Shown: positions 17,701-26,450, counted from the first letter of the stretch. The stretch: DNA of 54,545 nucleotides from Desulfobacterium sp. (GCA_016342325.1 JAEINR010000034.1:1-54545), one strand, 5' to 3'. The notes: a model not told the origin generated them from the letters alone. Made by a program: numbers and translations.

Positions 17701-19562
17701 GCTTTCAATCTTCACAACGGGTTGAATTGAATCGGACAACCCCACCGATTTCCGCTGAAACACTGAACAGTCTATTTGCAACACAGGTTGAAAAACAACC
17801 GGATGAAACAGCCGTTGTTTCCGTTTCGGAAAAAATCAGCTACCGGGTTTTATTCCATCGGTCCAATCAAATTGCAGCGCTGGTTGCAAATCATGGAATT
17901 ATGCCGAATACCCTTGTTGCCGTGGTCATGGAAAAAGGGTGGGAACAGGTTGTTGCGGTTCTTGGTATTTTAAATTCAGGCGCAGCTTATCTTCCCATTG
18001 ATCCATCCGTTCCAAAAGAGAGGCTCTGGCACCTTTTAAAAGATTGCGAGGTTCGGCTGGTACTTACCCAGTCCCGGTTGGATCGAAAACTGGAATGGCC
18101 CGAAAATATAAAACGATTGCCGGTTGATGCACAGGATTTTACCCATAAAAATGGCCTGGGTTTGAAGGTGGAACCAACGCCCGACGACCTGGCCTATGTC
18201 ATCCATACATCCGGATCTACCGGGCTTCCCAAGGGGGTCATGATCGATCACCGGGGGGCGGTCAACACCGTCCTGGATATTAATAAACGGTTCGGCCTCG
18301 GACCCGGAGACAGCGTTCTTGCACTGTCTGCGTTGAATTTTGATTTGTCCGTGTTTGATATTTTCGGAACCCTGGCAGCAGGTGGAACCATTGTCATGCC
18401 GGATGCCTTGTCCATCAAAGATCCGGGCCACTGGTTGACCTTGATGAAGCAGGAGAAGGTCACCCTCTGGAATTCGGTCCCGGCATTGATGCAGATGCTG
18501 GTGGAACATCTTGAAGGTACCCGGGAGCATGTTCCGGATCAGCTTCGCCTGGTGCTTCTCAGCGGAGACTGGATACCCCTTGATTTACCGGGCAAAATCA
18601 AGGCTTCCGCCAGGCATGCCGAAGTCATCAGCCTGGGGGGCGCGACTGAAGCATCCATCTGGTCGATTCTTTATCCCATAGGCGGGGTTGATCCCCAATG
18701 GAACAGCATACCCTATGGCCGTGCCATGACCCATCAAAGCTTTCATGTCTTAAATGAGAACATGGACGACTGCCCCGACTGGGTGACCGGTCAGTTGTAT
18801 ATCGGCGGGACCGGCCTTGCCAAAGGGTATTGGCGGGATAAAGAAAAAACCGGGGCAAGTTTTATACGGCATCCTGAAACCGGGATGCCCTTATACCGTA
18901 CCGGCGATCTGGGACGGTTTTTACCGGACGGAAATATTGAATTTATGGGAAGGGAGGATCAACAGGTCAAAATCAACGGGTACCGGATTGAGCTGGGCGA
19001 AATCGAATCCTCGATTTCGCAATTTCCTGGAGTTGAGGAGGTCGTGGTGATTGCCACAGACCACGGGCGGGTCAATAAGCAGCTGATCGCCTATGTCCGG
19101 TTGGCTGGGGGCCTGGGCCTGGATTCGGACCCTATAAAAGCGTTTCTAAGGGAAAAACTGCCTTTTTATTTGATTCCGGCTCAAATCATTGCTTTGGATG
19201 CTTTCCCTTTAAACCATAATGGGAAGATTGACAGAAATGCCCTACCGCTGGAACCGGTTGACGCCCCACCACCAGGGGGCGAGGATTCGGGCAGCCAATC
19301 TCCTTTAACGAAAGAGATTTTGGATATATGTGCCGGGTTATTTAATGTCGCCGACATCAGCGGCAGGGATAATTTCTTTGAATTGGGCGGTAACTCACTG
19401 CTCGGCATCCGGTTTATAAATCAATTGCGGGATAAATATAAGATTGACCTGACGCTTCGGACTTTTTTTGAAGAACCCAACCTCCACGGGATTGTAAAAA
19501 AGGTTGAAACCGCATTGCAAATGGAGCCTGAAAATAAAACGATGGAAGAGGGAGTCATATGA
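11796..19562 (+). CDS. Hybrid PKS-NRPS: KS-AT-KR-ACP-Cy-A-PCP, HMWP1-like
   Basis: 2588 residues from ATG 11796, with AAAGGA upstream and 28 bases after the previous stop. KS at 1-430: active Cys near 177 in SACSTSL, then EAHGTGTSLGDP and KTNIGHLDTAAG. AT with GHSVGEYVAG near 626 and SHGFHSPMM, suggesting malonyl-CoA. KR with TGAFGGLG near 1151 and a GYTAANTFMD active-site stretch. ACP with MGLDSLIF near 1461. Cy from 1533 (YWIGR, DMLIIDALS). A (HTSGSTGLPKG near 2134; pocket D-L-F-N-L-S-L-I-W, Cys-like, uninterrupted). PCP with LGGNSLLG near 2531. HMWP1 has a C-methyltransferase between AT and KR; here that stretch shows no SAM motif, so the ketide linker should stay unmethylated. The extra A domain also departs from HMWP1, which relies on in-trans cysteine loading. 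The stop overlaps the next start by ATGA. Confidence 0.93.
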   Translation: MSASDAIAVIGMSCRFPGAKNIDRFWNNLKNGVESITAFSDRELADAGVRPSDINHPDYVKAGYVLGGEDLFDASFFGFSPKEAELLDPQHRLFLESAWEALEDSGYATGQYDGSIGVFAGAKMSTYLINVLNSKRLSVGGASDLQVLIANDKDYLTSRVSYKLNLKGPSITVQSACSTSLVAIHLACDNLLSGACDMSLAGGVSISIPQKTGYLFQEGMILSPDGHCRAFDADAKGVTPGNGVGVVLLKRLEDAIKDHDDIHAVVLGSAVNNDGSNKIGYTTPGVEGQVEVVREAQAVSGIGPEAVSYIEAHGTGTSLGDPVEIKALNRVFKTETDRKGFCAIGSVKTNIGHLDTAAGIAGFIKTVLSLKHGYLLPSLNYEHPNPKIDFQNSPFYVNTQLLPWETGGEPRRAGISSFGLGGTNAHVILEEAPARHPGRTPFKRPLHLLTLSAKTENALNRQILQYQSFLDERRDLAVDNICFTANAGRTHFPYRFATLADSTDTLRAQLAAAPQKAERQNSFEGVVQNETRQGVAFLFTGQGSQYPGMGEQLYKTQPCFKKEMDKCDSILKRFLGCSILSILFENQDPSMLNKTIYSQPAIFALEYSLARMWGSWGIKPDIVLGHSVGEYVAGCISGVFSLEDGLKLIAERGRLMQAISGDGAMFSVFAPEEKIREIILPYSDDVSLAAINGPLHTVISGSLASLGKIVADLKSQKIVSRRLAVSHGFHSPMMAPMVADFKKTVDEVKFFEPRIRLVSNVTGQVVEAEFISTPDYWCRHILEPVRFFSGMMALEQAGYEQFLEIGPAPVLLSMGQQCLPAEYGSWLPTLGRNSDDWQQVLRSLGNLYVSGAMVDWEAFEQGYDSRRISLPTYPFERQRYWAGPRAKESNEIFNDDSPDPMFYEIDWQPDLLPKETEGGVEKIHTPGHWLIFSDHGGVGQKLTNLLASQGDSCIQVYTDTRFFRMEEDKYGVNPSNLEDFDQIFRLMPDTVSELGIIHLWSMDAAPNETLTADALQRAGLEGWGSLLNIVQSVAKKSRNMVSRFCIVTQEVHGIKNHSSSVAVAQAPISGLAKVLSREHPELNCLSIDLDRLVTEADRLQLLEAVRSVRPDNEFVFRGGVCYVPRLVHCLPDLNDGKTPSSFNRHGTYLITGAFGGLGIELARWLVNNGVRFLLMMGRKAPSGDVLKCINDLENTGTQVTTVIADVCDYDDLSCGFDRISEEMPPLKGVFHLAGILKTGTILGHSHEDFSEILAPKVAGSWNLHLLTQHLPLDLFVLFSSSSTLWGIQGVGGYTAANTFMDILAHYRKGQGVPALSINWGAWSKVGAAAKLNLEDRLSNQGFNSIPPEKGLGCLGGLLRCDIRQVGVMDVDWETFLGRFPWNARPPIFIEMDKSRSSVTPAPFEKSASAVRNSPSLDKLQKLPVHAQQKSLESYLRGEISRVLHLEKDTVANDQNLIQMGLDSLIFIELSRTLSEDLQIKVVPHKIFENPTITAMAEQFVRDIALEKRISVFDYRTSQDFVITHDADNRYSPFELTDIQQAYWIGRSNSMELGNIACHVYVEVDVVNLDLARYNRAWQILINRHEMLRAVILPTGKQKILESVPDYRIASTDLMEKSPEEIHSALRFMRDEMSHQVLDPETWPIFDIRVSRIHNGKSRIHLSLDMLIIDALSVAQINQELHQLYLDEETPLPPLALSFRDYVLAGKQFEQSVLYRQSKAYWMNRLDSIPPGPELPLIKNPSGLTRPRFKRRSLRLEPDTWNRLKEKSAKAGLTPSGLLLACYAEILAAWSKTARFTINMTLFNRLPVHPQVNDIIGDFTSLIMLVVDNTGQDSFIRRAQKIQKQFWEDVEHRHFSGIRALRELSRANPSGNTTMPVIFTSNIVYGDLEGGGSESPAMGDVVYSVTQTPQVWLDHQITEQGNALILDWDALEALFPAGLLDDMFNAYHSLLNRLADSDDAWHANHQLLPGFQSSQRVELNRTTPPISAETLNSLFATQVEKQPDETAVVSVSEKISYRVLFHRSNQIAALVANHGIMPNTLVAVVMEKGWEQVVAVLGILNSGAAYLPIDPSVPKERLWHLLKDCEVRLVLTQSRLDRKLEWPENIKRLPVDAQDFTHKNGLGLKVEPTPDDLAYVIHTSGSTGLPKGVMIDHRGAVNTVLDINKRFGLGPGDSVLALSALNFDLSVFDIFGTLAAGGTIVMPDALSIKDPGHWLTLMKQEKVTLWNSVPALMQMLVEHLEGTREHVPDQLRLVLLSGDWIPLDLPGKIKASARHAEVISLGGATEASIWSILYPIGGVDPQWNSIPYGRAMTHQSFHVLNENMDDCPDWVTGQLYIGGTGLAKGYWRDKEKTGASFIRHPETGMPLYRTGDLGRFLPDGNIEFMGREDQQVKINGYRIELGEIESSISQFPGVEEVVVIATDHGRVNKQLIAYVRLAGGLGLDSDPIKAFLREKLPFYLIPAQIIALDAFPLNHNGKIDRNALPLEPVDAPPPGGEDSGSQSPLTKEILDICAGLFNVADISGRDNFFELGGNSLLGIRFINQLRDKYKIDLTLRTFFEEPNLHGIVKKVETALQMEPENKTMEEGVI

Positions 19563-22500
19563 TTGATGTAAAAGAAAAAACGGGTAATCTGTGTGGGAAA
19601 GCGGATATGACAGGACCGGATTCAACATTGATTCAATTGCTGGAGAGCGTGGAAAGCCTGGGGGCCAAATTGTGGGAAGAGGAAGGAATGCTTCGTTACA
19701 GTGCTCCCCAGGGGATTATCACCGGGGATGTGTTGGCTGAAATGTCTGCCGGCAAGGAACAGCTTTTAGACGTATTACGCAATCGGACGGTGGAATCTTC
19801 AGGGGCTCCCCGGCTCATCCCTGATTTTGCCAAGTTGCACGAGCCGTTTCCCCTGACGGATCTGCAATCCGCTTATCTGGTAGGGCGGGACAGTTCCTTT
19901 GAATTGGGCAATATCTCCTGCCACGCCTATGTGGAAATGGCAAAGGATGATGTGGATGTACCGCGTCTGGAAACGGCCTGGCAAAGGCTCATTCAACGCC
20001 ATGATATGCTTCGGGCTGTCATGCTGCCGGGGGGGATGCAGAAGGTGCTCAAGGATGTGCCGCCGTATGGGATCAAAGTTGAGGACCTGGGAACGCTTTC
20101 GTCGGGAAAAGCCCTGGAGCGGTTGGATACAATCCGGGATAGCATTTCCCATCAGGTGTTTGACCCAGGTGTCTGGCCGCTTTTTGAGTTGCGCGTTACC
20201 CATCTTTCGGATCAAACCAGCAGGCTTCATTTCAGCCTTGACCAGCTGATTTTGGACGGGTTTAGTATCCAACTCCTTTTTCGGGATTTGAATGGCTTTT
20301 ATGAACATCCGGATACCGAACCGGAACCATTGGCGGTTTCCTTTCGTGATTATGTCCTGGCCGAGGCACAAATGGCCGACACGCCGGAATATCAGCGTTC
20401 AAAACAATATTGGGAAAAGCGGATACCTGATCTTCCCCCAGCCCCGGATTTACCGCTGTGCAAATCACCGGATACAGTGGAAAAACCCCAGTTCTCCCAT
20501 CGTCGTTTCCGCCTGGATGCCGCCAAATGGAACCGTCTGAAAGACAAAGTCGCTGCACGTGGGCTTACACCCTCGGGAGCTGTTCTTGCGGCATATGCGG
20601 ATATTTTGTCCTCCTGGAGTAAACGTCAGAAATTCACCCTCAATATGACCCTTTTCAACCGGTTACCCCTGCATGAAAAGGTAATGGAAATAATCGGAGA
20701 GTTCACCTCGGTAAATTTGCTGGCGGTGGATAATTCCCAACGAAATTCCTTTACCCAAAGGGCCAGACAGATTCAGTCCCGTTTCTGGGATGACCTGGAT
20801 CACCGCCATTATAGCGGGGTGCAGGTTATCCGTGAGCTTGGGCGAAACATGAAGGGGGCAGGCGGTGCTGCCATGCCCGTGGTCTTTACCAGTACCCTGG
20901 GGGTGTCCGGGGCGGAGGAGGAAGAAAATGTTGACCTGACCCGGTTCGGACGGGTTGTTTATTGCATCACCCAGACCCCCCAGGTCTGGCTTGATAATCA
21001 GATATTTGAAGAGCGTGGTGCGCTGGTCTGCAACTGGGATGCCGTGGAGGAGATTTTTCCTGCCGGAATGCTTGATGATATGTTTGAGGCCTATGAAGCG
21101 CTATTGGATGTTCTGGCCACGGACGATGCCTCTTGGGATTCCGTCCGCCGTGATTCTCTGCCTGCCGGGCAATCCGCAACCCGGATAGAGGCCAATAACA
21201 CAGGTGCAACCCTTTCCAAAGACCTTTTGCACACTCTTTTTGCGGAGAATGCCGCCCTTGCCCCAGACCGGACAGCGGTGATCTCTTCCGGCGAAACCTT
21301 GACCTATGGAGAATTAGCCAACATTGCCGTGGGTATCGGCAGGATCTTGCGTGAAAAAAATGTAAAAACAAATACCCTTGTGGCCATTGTCATGGAAAAA
21401 GGATGGGAGCAGATTGCTGCGGTTCTGGGGGTGCTCTACGCCGGTGCAGCGTATCTGCCCCTTGATGCGGCTGAGCCTGCCCAGCGGCTTGCCTCCGTGC
21501 TTGACGATGGCGATGTGGAAATCGTACTGACCCAGTCATGGCTTGAGGAGGCCGTATCCTGGCCTGAAAATATTGTAAAGCTCCATGTGGATACCCTGCC
21601 AAAAGAGGATGGAGGGGCCGGGCCGGAGATTCCGGCCCAGAAACCGGAGGATCTGGCCTATGTCATCTATACATCCGGTTCCACAGGAAAGCCCAAGGGG
21701 GTTATGATAGATCATCGGGGCGCTGTAAACACTATTTTAGATGTGAACAGGCGATTCGGGGTCGGCCCTGACGACAAGGTTTTGGGGTTGTCCAGCCTGA
21801 ATTTTGACCTGTCCGTCTATGATATTTTCGGGACGTTTGCCGCAGGTGCAACCCTTGTTCTGCCGGATTCCGACAAGACCAAAGAACCCGCCCACTGGTC
21901 ATCTCTGGTGGACTATCATGGTATCAGCATTTGGAATTCCGTGCCCTCGTTTTTGCAGATGCTGGTGGAATACACACAGAATTCCCGCAAGGATGATTTT
22001 TCATCACTTCGGCTGGCGCTTTTGAGCGGAGACTGGATTCCCCTTGACCTGCCATCACAAATTCAGAAACGGGCAAAAAATGCCGAAATCGTCAGCCTCG
22101 GCGGTGCCACCGAAGCATCCATCTGGTCTGTGTTTCATCCGGTGGGGGAAGTCCTGCCCGGGTGGAAGAGTATACCCTATGGTCGTCCGTTGCGAAACCA
22201 AAGGCTTTATGTCCTGGGTCCGTTCATGGAAGATTGTCCGGACCATGTTCCGGGCGATCTTTATATCGGTGGTGACGGGCTGGCTTTGGGATACTGGAAA
22301 GACGAGGAAAAGACGGCCGCAGGTTTTATCATTCACCCGGAAACCGGAGAGCGGCTTTACCGTACGGGGGATATGGCAGGATTTTATCCCGGCGGCACCA
22401 TGGAATTTCTGGGCCGGGAAGATTTTCAGATCAAGCTTAACGGCTTCCGGGTCGAGCTGGGGGAAATTGAATCTGCTTTGAAAGGCCATTCCTTCATCCG

Positions 22501-25177
22501 TGATGCAGTGGTTACTGTTTCTAAAGAAAGCCTCAATTCCAAACACCTGATGGCCCATCTGATACCGGAACCCGATTCGGAGAGCGGGCTGCTGGAAGAA
22601 AAAACAGCCGGGAACACAGCGGATGAGCAGTATATTGACTGGCGCGCCCTGCTGCTGGCCACCCGGGCTCAGGCCAGGGAAATGCCCGAAGGGGTGACGG
22701 ATATAAAAACCTTTTTGGCGTTTTGGAAGGGACTTGATAACCTGGCCATCGCTTATATGTGCCGTACCCTGGGCGAACTGGGAGTGTTTTCAGCCAGGCC
22801 CCAGACCCTTTCTTCGGATGAAATTGCAGAGCAGTGCCATATTTTGCCGGTGCACAAGAAGCTGTTGGTCCGCTGGCTGAACGTGCTCTCCCGGGAAGGA
22901 TTGCTGGAACGGCCTGGGCAAAACTTCTATAAGAATGTTCGCCCATTGCCGGAAGTGGATATTGATGCGCTGTGGCTGGAAGTCCGGGAGTTTCAATACG
23001 GAATCTATGATATGGGACTGCTCATCGAATATATGGAACGTAGCTGTGAGAACCTGGCTTCCCTGTTCCGGGGGACGGTTGATCCCCGCCAGCTCCTTTT
23101 TCCTGAAGGATCCTGGGACCTGGCGGAGACCGTCTATCAGTACAATCCCATGGGCCAGTATTCATTTGATGTTTTCAAGGCCGGATTGAAAAGCATTGTT
23201 CGGGATAGGGGTGTTGGTATTCCCCTTCGCATCCTTGAAGTCGGTGCAGGTGTCGGGAGTTCTACTGCTGTGGTGTTGCCCGACCTGGATCCGGAACACA
23301 CGCTCTACACCTACACGGATATTTCCCAGTTTTTTCTGGGTGCGGCAAAAGAGAAATTTCAGGATTATCCCTTTATTGAATACAGGCTTTTCGACATCAA
23401 TAAACCACCGCTCGCCCAAGGATATATCCCCCACAGCTATGACCTCATCATTGCCAATAACGTGTTGCATAATGCAGCCGATATGGTGAGAACCATGACC
23501 TGGCTCCAGGGGCTTCTGGACAGAAACGGCTGTGTGTTGATTCTGGAACAGACCGAGGATCATCTGCCGCTGATGACAACCATGGAATTTCTCATTGATT
23601 TCAGTGAGCTGGAGGATGACCGTGTGGCAAAAGATTCGCCCTTTTTATCCAAGGAACAATGGGGAACGACGCTTGAAAAAAGCGGATTTTCTAAATTTAC
23701 AGCTTTTCCTGAACCCGGTCATCCATGCAGCGCACTTGGTCAGCATATTCTTGTGGCCCAGACAACGAAGTCCGTGAAAACCCTTTGCCAGGATGGGATA
23801 AAAGAATTTTTGGCTTCCGAACTCCCGGCTTACATGGTTCCTTCCCATTATGTGCTTCTGGATGCGCTGCCCCTGACAGCCACCGGCAAGGTGGACCGCA
23901 AGCTGATAGCCGAAAGTGGCAGGCCCCTCTCTTTGGACCGGAGCAAAACATTTGTCGCCCCGCGTACACCCTATGAAGAATTACTGGCATCCATATGGGC
24001 TGATATTCTGGAAGTAAAAGAGGTTGGAATAGATGATAACTTTTTTGAGCTTGGCGGGGATTCTTTGCTTCTGACCAAGCTGCTGAACAAAATGCAGGCG
24101 CATTTTAATAAAGGGGATGTGGATTGGGAAGAACTCACCCTGCGTCATCTCTTTGAATCCCCTACGGTGGCCGGAATGGCTGAAACCGTCGCCCGCCAGT
24201 CCCGGTCCGCCGGAAGCTGGAGTGAAACCTTTCATTCGGATTCCCCCCTGGTCGCCATGAAAACCAATGGGCACAGAACACCGTTTTTCCTGATCAGCGA
24301 TGGACGCGGACGGCTGTTTGTCTATGGGCATTTGCGGGAACATTTTGATGGGGAACGCCCATTGTACGGACTTCAGGTACACGATATTGACGGGTATGTG
24401 GCTTCCCAGAACCGTATTGAAACCATTGCTGGGGAGTATATCCGTGCCATCCGGACCGTTCAGCCCAACGGCCCGTATCTTCTGGGGGGATTCTGCATGG
24501 GTGGAATTATTGCCCGCGAAATGGCCCGGCAGCTTAACGAACAAGGTGAGGCCGTGGACAAGGTTGTACTCATCAGCTCCATGAAACCACCATTTCTCAT
24601 GGATGACGATATTTTTATTTTTCACATGCTGTGCAAGGAAATGGGTATTCCCCTGGCAAAACGCGGCATGGAAGTAAAAAATGATGATTTTGTACGGGTG
24701 TGCCGCAGGCTCAAACACTGGGATATGGACCCCATACGATCCGGGAACTGGATGGAAGAACTGAAGGGAAAAGAACATGGGCGTTTTCTAGAGTGTTATC
24801 GAAAATTGGAAGCCATGGGTTCAACGGCGCGTTTGGCCCTGGCCTACGAACTGGCTGTGGATGAGGGACATCCCCACCTTACCCGGATGAGCCTTGATGA
24901 ATTTATTAAAATGTTCAGTATCTACAGAACCAGTGTTACTGCAGTGGCCAGGCATCGTCTGGGAGAGTACTCCGGATCAGTTCTGATCATGAACCCGACA
25001 GAACCCGACAGTATCATGTCAGAGGTCATGGATATGGAGACCATGTGGGAAAATGCCGGTAATGCTGTGATGGAGATGGTGGATATTCCGGGGAACCATG
25101 TGACCTGCCTGGAAGAACCCCATGTGCGAAAATTGGTGTCAAGTCTGAATACGGCATTACGGGCCACGGACAGATAA
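19559..25177 (+). CDS. Terminal NRPS: docking-Cy-A(MT)-PCP-TE, with Cys in place of Ser in the thioesterase nucleophile motif
   Basis: 1872 residues; the ATG overlaps the previous stop. Residues about 20-80 resemble a TubC-type N-terminal docking domain (GAKLWEEEGMLRYSAPQG, then KEQLLDVL). Cy from 98 (FPLTDLQSAYLVGR, DQLILDGFS). A with YTSGSTGKPKG near 700 and a Cys-like pocket D-L-Y-N-L-S-L-I-W, interrupted by a methyltransferase-like insert at about 1020-1400 (EVGAGVGSSTA near 1228, NNVLHNAADM). PCP with LGGDSLLL near 1500. Thioesterase from about 1560: the nucleophile elbow is GGFCMGG, Cys 1646 (TGC at 24494-24496), in place of the usual GxSxG. The His is probably in PGNHVTCLEEPHV. Role: add and cyclise the fourth cysteine, possibly methylate it, and release the product. 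Product release by hydrolysis or cyclisation cannot be told from sequence. Confidence 0.92.
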   Translation: MIDVKEKTGNLCGKADMTGPDSTLIQLLESVESLGAKLWEEEGMLRYSAPQGIITGDVLAEMSAGKEQLLDVLRNRTVESSGAPRLIPDFAKLHEPFPLTDLQSAYLVGRDSSFELGNISCHAYVEMAKDDVDVPRLETAWQRLIQRHDMLRAVMLPGGMQKVLKDVPPYGIKVEDLGTLSSGKALERLDTIRDSISHQVFDPGVWPLFELRVTHLSDQTSRLHFSLDQLILDGFSIQLLFRDLNGFYEHPDTEPEPLAVSFRDYVLAEAQMADTPEYQRSKQYWEKRIPDLPPAPDLPLCKSPDTVEKPQFSHRRFRLDAAKWNRLKDKVAARGLTPSGAVLAAYADILSSWSKRQKFTLNMTLFNRLPLHEKVMEIIGEFTSVNLLAVDNSQRNSFTQRARQIQSRFWDDLDHRHYSGVQVIRELGRNMKGAGGAAMPVVFTSTLGVSGAEEEENVDLTRFGRVVYCITQTPQVWLDNQIFEERGALVCNWDAVEEIFPAGMLDDMFEAYEALLDVLATDDASWDSVRRDSLPAGQSATRIEANNTGATLSKDLLHTLFAENAALAPDRTAVISSGETLTYGELANIAVGIGRILREKNVKTNTLVAIVMEKGWEQIAAVLGVLYAGAAYLPLDAAEPAQRLASVLDDGDVEIVLTQSWLEEAVSWPENIVKLHVDTLPKEDGGAGPEIPAQKPEDLAYVIYTSGSTGKPKGVMIDHRGAVNTILDVNRRFGVGPDDKVLGLSSLNFDLSVYDIFGTFAAGATLVLPDSDKTKEPAHWSSLVDYHGISIWNSVPSFLQMLVEYTQNSRKDDFSSLRLALLSGDWIPLDLPSQIQKRAKNAEIVSLGGATEASIWSVFHPVGEVLPGWKSIPYGRPLRNQRLYVLGPFMEDCPDHVPGDLYIGGDGLALGYWKDEEKTAAGFIIHPETGERLYRTGDMAGFYPGGTMEFLGREDFQIKLNGFRVELGEIESALKGHSFIRDAVVTVSKESLNSKHLMAHLIPEPDSESGLLEEKTAGNTADEQYIDWRALLLATRAQAREMPEGVTDIKTFLAFWKGLDNLAIAYMCRTLGELGVFSARPQTLSSDEIAEQCHILPVHKKLLVRWLNVLSREGLLERPGQNFYKNVRPLPEVDIDALWLEVREFQYGIYDMGLLIEYMERSCENLASLFRGTVDPRQLLFPEGSWDLAETVYQYNPMGQYSFDVFKAGLKSIVRDRGVGIPLRILEVGAGVGSSTAVVLPDLDPEHTLYTYTDISQFFLGAAKEKFQDYPFIEYRLFDINKPPLAQGYIPHSYDLIIANNVLHNAADMVRTMTWLQGLLDRNGCVLILEQTEDHLPLMTTMEFLIDFSELEDDRVAKDSPFLSKEQWGTTLEKSGFSKFTAFPEPGHPCSALGQHILVAQTTKSVKTLCQDGIKEFLASELPAYMVPSHYVLLDALPLTATGKVDRKLIAESGRPLSLDRSKTFVAPRTPYEELLASIWADILEVKEVGIDDNFFELGGDSLLLTKLLNKMQAHFNKGDVDWEELTLRHLFESPTVAGMAETVARQSRSAGSWSETFHSDSPLVAMKTNGHRTPFFLISDGRGRLFVYGHLREHFDGERPLYGLQVHDIDGYVASQNRIETIAGEYIRAIRTVQPNGPYLLGGFCMGGIIAREMARQLNEQGEAVDKVVLISSMKPPFLMDDDIFIFHMLCKEMGIPLAKRGMEVKNDDFVRVCRRLKHWDMDPIRSGNWMEELKGKEHGRFLECYRKLEAMGSTARLALAYELAVDEGHPHLTRMSLDEFIKMFSIYRTSVTAVARHRLGEYSGSVLIMNPTEPDSIMSEVMDMETMWENAGNAVMEMVDIPGNHVTCLEEPHVRKLVSSLNTALRATDR

Positions 25178-25225
25178 TTGCCGGAGACCCCTTTTATAAA
25201 ATGAAATCAGAGAGGCGACAGTCAT

Positions 25226-26362
25226 ATGAATAAAAAAAAATATATCGGCATTATAGGAGGGTACGGGCTTGGGGGGAGGGAAACTGCAAAAGCGCTGCTT
25301 GACCTTTCCAATGATGGGATTCTGCTGGGAGGGAGAAATCTTCAAAAGGCAGAAGCGGTCGCATATGGACTTGGCCCTCGGGTTTTAGCTGATCAGGTCG
25401 ACATCGGGAACGGGCGGTCACTGGAACGGTTCTGCCGTCGGTGCCGCTTGGTTATCAACTGTGCCGGGCCGTCCCGGCGTATTTTGGATACGGTTGCTCT
25501 GGCGGCTCTGAATACTGGAATTCACTATCTGGATATGGGGGGGGATGACATTCTTTATGGGCATCTTCTTCCGCTGCATCCCATAATTTGTGAGAAAGGT
25601 CTTAGCTTCATTGTTTCCACCGGGATGTACCCTGGATTATCAGGGCTTTTCCCCGCCTATACTGCCGATGGGTATTTTGACCGTGTGGATTCTTTAACCG
25701 CATATTTTGTCAACCAGGGAGATACCCTGTCCCATACTGCCGCCTATGATGTGATCCGCAGCATGGAAAACGATTACGCCCGGGGAATGTCAGGATATAA
25801 AAATGGAGAAATCATCCGTACAGGTATGGCCCCGGTCTTGGTAGATCTCCCTTTTTTTAAGGAAAAAATAGCAATGTATCCCAGCTTTACACAGGAGCTG
25901 AAGCTGCTTGCCCAAAGCTGTAACATTCAATCCATATATAATTACATTGCGCCTGGTGAGGCTGTAATGAAGGAATTGTTTTCCATTCGTGCAAACACCC
26001 GGCATATGACAGAAGAGGAATTGAAAAAAGCTGTGGATTCTTTGGTGCAGGCGTCACACAGGGATACTGGGGGTAAGAAAAAACGTACACTCTTTTATCT
26101 TGTCATGGAGGGCGAATTCAGGCAGACACAGCGAAAAATAAAGTCCTCTCTATTTTTCGAGGGGGGAAGTTCACGCCTGATGGGTATTGTCGCAGCGGCT
26201 ATGGCCCATCTTACCCTTGAATCGTACAGTCGGGCAGGCAGCTATTTCATGTTCGATGGGGTTTGCCGGAAAGAGTTCATGGGCGTTCTGTCTAAATTCG
26301 GGATTGTGCCTGTGGAGAGTATGGAAGAACAACCCCAGATGGATTCAGGGGTTATTTTTTAA
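25226..26362 (+). CDS. Saccharopine-dehydrogenase-fold NAD(P)H reductase, candidate thiazoline reductase
   Basis: 378 residues. The N-terminus is a Rossmann fold, IGIIGGYGLGGRETAKALL (GxxGxxG), followed by LLGGRNLQKAEAVA, where the Gly-Gly-Arg loop suggests NADP(H). VINCAGPSRR and HYLDMGGDD are typical of the saccharopine dehydrogenase-like family. In yersiniabactin and pyochelin pathways a stand-alone imide reductase (Irp3/YbtU, PchG; Gfo/Idh-type) reduces one thiazoline to thiazolidine on the assembly line. No Gfo/Idh-type gene is present in this operon, so this protein is the best candidate for that step; that is inference from context. It follows the terminal NRPS by 48 bases, with an AGAGGCGA ribosome site before ATG 25226. 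Confidence 0.75.
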   Translation: MNKKKYIGIIGGYGLGGRETAKALLDLSNDGILLGGRNLQKAEAVAYGLGPRVLADQVDIGNGRSLERFCRRCRLVINCAGPSRRILDTVALAALNTGIHYLDMGGDDILYGHLLPLHPIICEKGLSFIVSTGMYPGLSGLFPAYTADGYFDRVDSLTAYFVNQGDTLSHTAAYDVIRSMENDYARGMSGYKNGEIIRTGMAPVLVDLPFFKEKIAMYPSFTQELKLLAQSCNIQSIYNYIAPGEAVMKELFSIRANTRHMTEEELKKAVDSLVQASHRDTGGKKKRTLFYLVMEGEFRQTQRKIKSSLFFEGGSSRLMGIVAAAMAHLTLESYSRAGSYFMFDGVCRKEFMGVLSKFGIVPVESMEEQPQMDSGVIF

Positions 26363-26450
26363 CTACCGTTATTTTTTGCCTGCCCATGCAGTATCCCTAT
26401 CGCCTATCCGGCTTTGTTTCTGGCCGATTAATACCATGAAAGCATTGAAC

